A stretch of DNA of 64,000 nt from Lepidurus packardi (taxonomy: Eukaryota; Arthropoda; Branchiopoda; Notostraca; Triopsidae), in assembly GCA_023053545.1 (NCBI GenBank), contig JAKZAN010000001.1, positions 9,320,565-9,384,564 on the forward strand. The letters run 5' to 3'. The translations under genes were made by a program, and so were the position numbers. Position 1 is the stretch's first letter, and each line of letters starts with the position of its first letter. This document shows, in pieces, positions 59,121 to 64,000 of the stretch. The notes beneath the pieces were generated by a model, which saw only the letters and a list, made by a program, of their open reading frames with translations, did no database searches and was not told the DNA's origin.

Positions 59121-60849
59121 GGATCGTCATAGGAGTATAGCTGTCAGCTTATTGCTTTGGTGGGGACCCCCAGGACTCGCCGGACAGTACCAAGTTGGGC
59201 ATTAAAAGCTTCTTCTCCCCGTTTTCCGCTGAATCAGTTATAGGATATATATCGCCAAAGCTGGGGGGATAAATGCAAAAATTTTGTCCCCTTTTAATAA
59301 CTATCCAGATTGTGTGCCAGGCTGTCAGCCTTAGGAGTGAAATGCATCGAAGAAAAATTCTGCCGGATGCGATTTTATTTACTTATTTTTATTTTTTCCT
59401 TTTAAGACGACCCCTTATATCATCGTAAAAAAACTGCTAATGACATTCGCCACGAACGTTTTACCCCGTGGAAAGCATTGTTGTGTTGCAGGTTAGGCAT
59501 AATGACAGCCGGTTTGGACAGTTTTCCTAGGCCAATTTTTATTCTTTTGTGGTAAGGACTTATCCTTTCCTTAGTTGGCTGCCAACCAGTGTAAATTCTC
59601 GTACTCCGTGCGTTCACCGCACTACCGTTGAAGGGCTCTTCGGGAAGCCGAAATCATCGTCAATTGTTGTAAGAAAATCTGGATTGCTTTTGTTATGGTG
59701 GTTTCGGCCGCTCCCACACGCATTGGGGAGCTTACCAAATTTCCAATTAATCTAATTAATGGCGAGGTAAAAATGTGTCGTGCCTGCACCTGACATGCTT
59801 TGCCCAGCCCCCGCGTTGAATTTCGTGATGAATCGAAGCAATGCCAGAAACTATATAGGGAATTCAGCAGCGAGACTTACAGAGTCCACATGTGTGATTG
59901 GACAATGAAATCCAAGCGTTTCGACAAAGACCCCACTAAATTGATCATCAGACGGTTTAGAAGAGAAAACTGGAGCCGTAATTCTTGCGTGATTTATTCG
60001 TTGGAAAATTCCTTGTTTTATATCACCGGTATGTGGGCATCGTAGTTAATACACTATTTATCGTGTCCCTTAATTACCGAGCAAACTGAACAGGAACATT
60101 ATTGAGACACTTGATGTCGTCGTATCGTGCCACTGTTTTTTTCTGTTGATCTATCTTATTGGTAAATAAACCATCATTTCTAGGAATTCAGAAATAATAA
60201 TGTAGTTGTGCAATTTGCTTTATTATTCAGTGGTGCACCAAAACCTAAAAGTAATGCAGGAATTAAATTTCTTTTACACTTGGGTTAGTCTGTGACGTCA
60301 GGGTGGCATAGCGTGTTTGCAAGCAAGTTATGGGGACGGACCGCTCTGATTGTAACCAAAAAGTCAGCTTATGTGTCACACGGAGAATGTAAGGGGTACA
60401 AAAAATTACGAATTTTTAATAATTTTAATAACTATCAAAATCAAATGTTGGCGGTGTACTGGCCACTAGTATAATAGTTCAAATTATTTCAGAACGATGA
60501 ACTTAGTTTCAGAATCGTGTGATTAATCATCCACGAGTTCTTAACATGCAGCTCGTGATGTCACGGACGTGTCACGGCTTGGCTTACCGCGCTGTTACCA
60601 TTTCTGTTACTGTACACTTCAGTGCTTAAGACATAAGCAAAGCCCTGGGTACCGTGAATACATGCATGACGTCAGGAATGTATCTGAACCTATTTCCTAA
60701 TTTTGTATGTGTTGTAATAGCTATAAGACTATTATTTGCGTACAATGAAAAGAAAATTGTCCCGCGAAACTATTTTTGTTGTATTTTTCTAAAACGAAGT
60801 ATTTTTAGTGGCTACTGCCCTTCAAGTGGTCAGACTATGGTATGCAAAA
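59117..60849. other. Intergenic, no gene recognised
   Basis: No coding exon recognised. Two TGACGTCAG (CRE-like) words occur near 60292 and 60666. Confidence 0.35.
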
Positions 60850-60958
60850 GGGACGTAGACACAAGGACGACTCGACAGTAGGACTACGGTGTCCCCAACT
60901 TAATGACTACAAACCCGGACATAAGGATGTCGAGTCGTCTTTGTGTCGCGTTTCCCAG
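60850..60958. mobile_element. Short (109-bp) relative of the fold-back element at 42104-42562
   Basis: Left end GGGACGTAGACACAAGGACG then ACTCGACA; right end, read on the minus strand, TGGGAAACGCGACACAAAGA then CGACTCGACA. The same GACACAAGGACGACT core forms the ends of the longer element. Flanks are TGCAAAA at 60843-60849 and 60959-60965. The interior also contains ACATAAGGATG, another of the AAGGA boxes. Confidence 0.75.
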
Positions 60959-60965
60959 TGCAAAA

Positions 60966-63900
60966 CAGGCCCGTGATTATACAATAAATTTACACAATTT
61001 CCTAGTTAATTAGATAGCGCCTTTTTACAACATTATACTTGTAATTTGGCAAAACCGAATAGCGAAAGTGCCTTGAAATTATGTCTTTGTATTTCAGTAA
61101 TACAGTTGAATGTCCAATTTTAGGTTTGCTGTATCGACATGTAGAAGGTAGTGTAGGAATGAATTTTGAGGTGAAATAAACGAGATTTCGAGATTTCGAT
61201 GCGTGACATTGTTTATTGGATGTCAGTTTTATTGTCAGACTACTCGTAACGGTTAAAGCCGATGCGCGTGAGCATAGAAAACCCCTAAAGCATGTCCCTT
61301 CACTTAGGTCGGGGACATTACCTATGGGTGTTTTTGCTCGTACAGTAACAGCTATGGTAACGGCGACCCTGAGAGACCCAGGTATACCTTTAGCCATTGA
61401 CCTCCTTTTCAGGTTTCCCCTAGTGTGCCCTTTGGCCCTGATCTAAATGGCAGCATTTGTGTTCACCTACCTGATTTTGAATGTTCAAACTGGCTAACTA
61501 TGTTGTGTTGTGTTGGACTGTGCCGGTACCTAATATAATCCTACAACGTATTGGTACTTTCGGTCCCTCGCATGCAACCCATTAGCTAGCAAAAAACAAT
61601 TTAAGGAAAGACACCACCAACCACCGCCTCTTAGTATTTACGGGGAGGATACAGATATTGTCCGCGACTACTAGCAGCCGGTATACGGAGTCCTCTACGT
61701 GCAGGTCTAACACCAACGCGCCGATAGAACTCGACGCAGCCAGCATCGACGCCGGTCGAGCGTCGCAGCTTGTATTCCGGCAGCAGGGAGTATACGGCGG
61801 AGGCTCCGGGGATGTTTTTAGACAGTCTGCTCCAACCAAGCACCCCAGACGCATTATTGGTGGTTTGGGTCTTTCTAAAAAATTTTAGCGTAATAACTTT
61901 GTGTAAGTGTGTGTTTTTTTAAGCAATTGTTTGTCCGAAGGTAGTGTTTGTTTTTCACTTGTGGAAATAAGAAGTATTGGTACTCCCGACAATTCTTACG
62001 TGGAAGAAGAACTTTTTAATAGTGAAAGTTATTTATATACTTGTTTCGAGACGCAATTTATAAACTGTTGCTCAACCGATTAAGTGTTACCAACTTATTG
62101 TAGGACGGAATTTGGAATTATAGTTTGTTTTCACGTTATTATACTGGAGGTGCAGAAAAAAGAAAAACTGAGGTAAGACGGAAAGACGTGCAAGTTTGGG
62201 GATTATTAAAAGTAAATCGCGTTACTGTTTTCGATGGAGTAATAAGTTTAGCTTGGAAGCAGACATTTTGTCGCTTTGTAAAACTTGTTAGAGAAACTCG
62301 CTCCAAAGTTAAGTTAATCGCCAGACAGTTAATTATGAAGAAGCTATTACGTTAAGGAAAAGTTGCATACCATTATTACTGCCGGCACGTGTGGCAGAGG
62401 TCGTTTTCCACCAGTTTCCCTTGCACTTTTACTAGCCAGTATGCGCTGGAAATATTGGAAACATTTCTGTCTGGGCCGGGCGATAAAACTTGTGCAAGTT
62501 TTGCAAAGAAAAAAATAGTGTAGTAATAAACCCTCTGTTTTATAAAGTGACAAAGTGCTGTTAAAAAAGAAAGTGAAATTGAGGGGAAAGACGACAGGCT
62601 AATGTAGTAAATCTTTGGCCAGAAGTAATGTATGTTTGCCGTGATCGTCTTAAATCACGCAAGAAATATAAAAATGGCGGGAGATTTCTTCGGTCAACTT
62701 TTGGCTCGTCCCTTGAGAAGCTTTGCTACCCCACATTTAATATTACCTGTGTGACTTGTAGAAATATTACCTTAGCAGATATTCCATTGTCTGGTCACCG
62801 CTTCGGCAAAAGTAACGAGAAGAAATAAATAAGTTGGTAAAGAAATCTTAGAAAATTGAAAGCGAGAATTAATAGACCGGCGAATTTATTTACTTTTTAT
62901 TGCATAAAAAGAGGGAAATGGAATTAGGAGTGGGCTTTTTCCGCTAAGGGGGGGGGGGGGGAAGAGCGCATACGAAGCAAGTGTCATCATTTGCACGAGT
63001 GTTTGATTTAAGAGCTCTTTTTTCCATGCATTAGACTGGTTCGTTCCCATGCACTTACAGAGACATGGGTTTGTTCAGAACACATGCAAGTGGCCTGCGT
63101 CCCATTTTTATGAGCTTTTCGGCCACTATATAGTTAGATTGGGAGAGGTAGATATAAAACAGAATTGTCCGTTTCGTTCCGAAGTTCTGCGATACAACAG
63201 ATAATTGTATCCTTCCCAATTTTCTAGCTTTTCCTCACCGTATTTCTGCAGTGTTTTGAGGTTCAGATTTCAGCGTTATCATTCTTTATGTTAAGTTCAG
63301 TAATCTGTCCTAAGTATTGATTTCTGCGGCTGCAAAGACTTAGAACTGATGCCGGAGGGCTGTTCGACATGGTTGAGGTCCTTAGCACTCGAAGTTCTCG
63401 TTTGGTAATCTACTCCAGATTTTTTTTCTTTCTGGTGAAGAGGTCTCTTTTTTATTGGTTAGACGGATCAAATATTCCTTTTTTTAGTTTCTTCATATGA
63501 AACCAATCATGTATACGTAATTCGTAGCATGCGATCGCTGTCCGAGCGGCTTTAAGATACGTGCGGAGAGTGAGGGAGTATCGAAACTGTGCAGTCGTTG
63601 AAGCATTACTGTGCAAGACTCATGCAACATTTCTATCAGAAAGTTTGAATGCCCCGCGCGGGACTGCATGACGCTAATTCCGACAGCAATAATGTGTTGT
63701 AGCGAACACCCTGCTGGGCCCTGCGTTTCTCCCCCAGTTCGCTTTTGATTGCAAGTTAAACCTAAACTGCTACTTTAATGGCTGAAATTGTATGCAAGTT
63801 TCGAGAGATATTTTGCCGCAGAAACTTTATTCAGTAATGCATGCGAGATACCTTTTTTGTCTTTTTTCTTCTAAAAAGAAGTTATTGCTTCCGTTCTGTT

Positions 63901-64000
63901 CTGTTTTAGAAATTATATGATATTTTTCTGTACTATATACTCCTTTTTTGTATGGACTACTTTTCTGTGCACTTTTTTTTGTTCTGGCCTTTTTTTTGTT
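60966..64000. other. Right end of window, no gene recognised
   Basis: Contains a G(14) run at 62948-62961 and many poly-T runs towards the right edge. Short ORFs near 61200-61880 and 62125-62830 show no recognisable family. A GATATAAAAC word near 63151 might be a TATA box but no start codon context supports it. Confidence 0.35.

Noticed and set aside
63145-63165. TATA-like GATATAAAAC near the right end.
   Set aside because: No initiator or start codon context could be confirmed before the window ends.

Overview
The window looks like nuclear DNA of an arthropod, most probably a branchiopod crustacean of the Daphnia type. This is an inference. It rests on genes broken by many very short GT-AG introns (mostly 55-130 bp), a TATA plus TCAGT-initiator promoter, a peritrophin-like chitin-binding protein, TTAGG-type repeats (the arthropod telomere unit) and BEL/Pao, hAT, pogo/Tigger and LINE remnants. 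No bacterial operons, CRISPR arrays or prophage were seen. One 100-base assembly gap lies at 28800-28899.

The left 38 kb is gene-rich. In order: the 3' end of a Gly/Tyr repeat protein (+); a BEL/Pao reverse-transcriptase fragment and a frameshifted secreted Tyr/Pro/Glu-rich gene; a hAT element with terminal repeats and target duplication; an RBL1/RBL2-type pocket protein with 14 exons (+, 4232-9194) carrying a pogo/Tigger element in its longest intron; a small chitin-binding protein with a clear promoter (+); mitochondrial ribosome-binding factor A (+, five exons, 11527-12923); an SLC10 family transporter (-, 13070-15031); alpha-catulin (+, 11 exons, 19463-27618); a long inverted repeat with TTAGG-like tracts around the gap; GPI transamidase subunit PIG-S (+, 29360-31322); a GH31 glycosidase of the MYORG type (-, 31389-34228); and the zinc-finger protein ZNF511 (+, 35466-37784).

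The genes are housekeeping or structural and do not form one pathway. They do show dense packing: RBFA and the SLC10 gene end tail-to-tail 146 bp apart, PIG-S and the glycosidase tail-to-tail 66 bp apart, and the polyadenylation signal of the chitin-binding gene lies 1 bp before the RBFA start codon.

From about 38 kb to the end I could support no protein-coding gene. That part holds short-repeat tracts and several transposons whose ends can be read directly: a 5'-truncated LINE with a 15-bp target duplication (41513-42028), a fold-back element with 10-bp flanking repeats and a TTAGG tract in its loop (42104-42562), a 109-bp relative (60850-60958), a TTAA-flanked MITE (51730-52300) whose second copy sits in an intron of the glycosidase gene, and a fragment related to the pogo/Tigger element in the RBL intron.

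The observations most worth following are a candidate extra exon of alpha-catulin (26708-26824 or to 26890), a probable GC-AG intron in the same gene, and the association of TTAGG repeats with long inverted-repeat elements. I found no convincing new multi-gene system.
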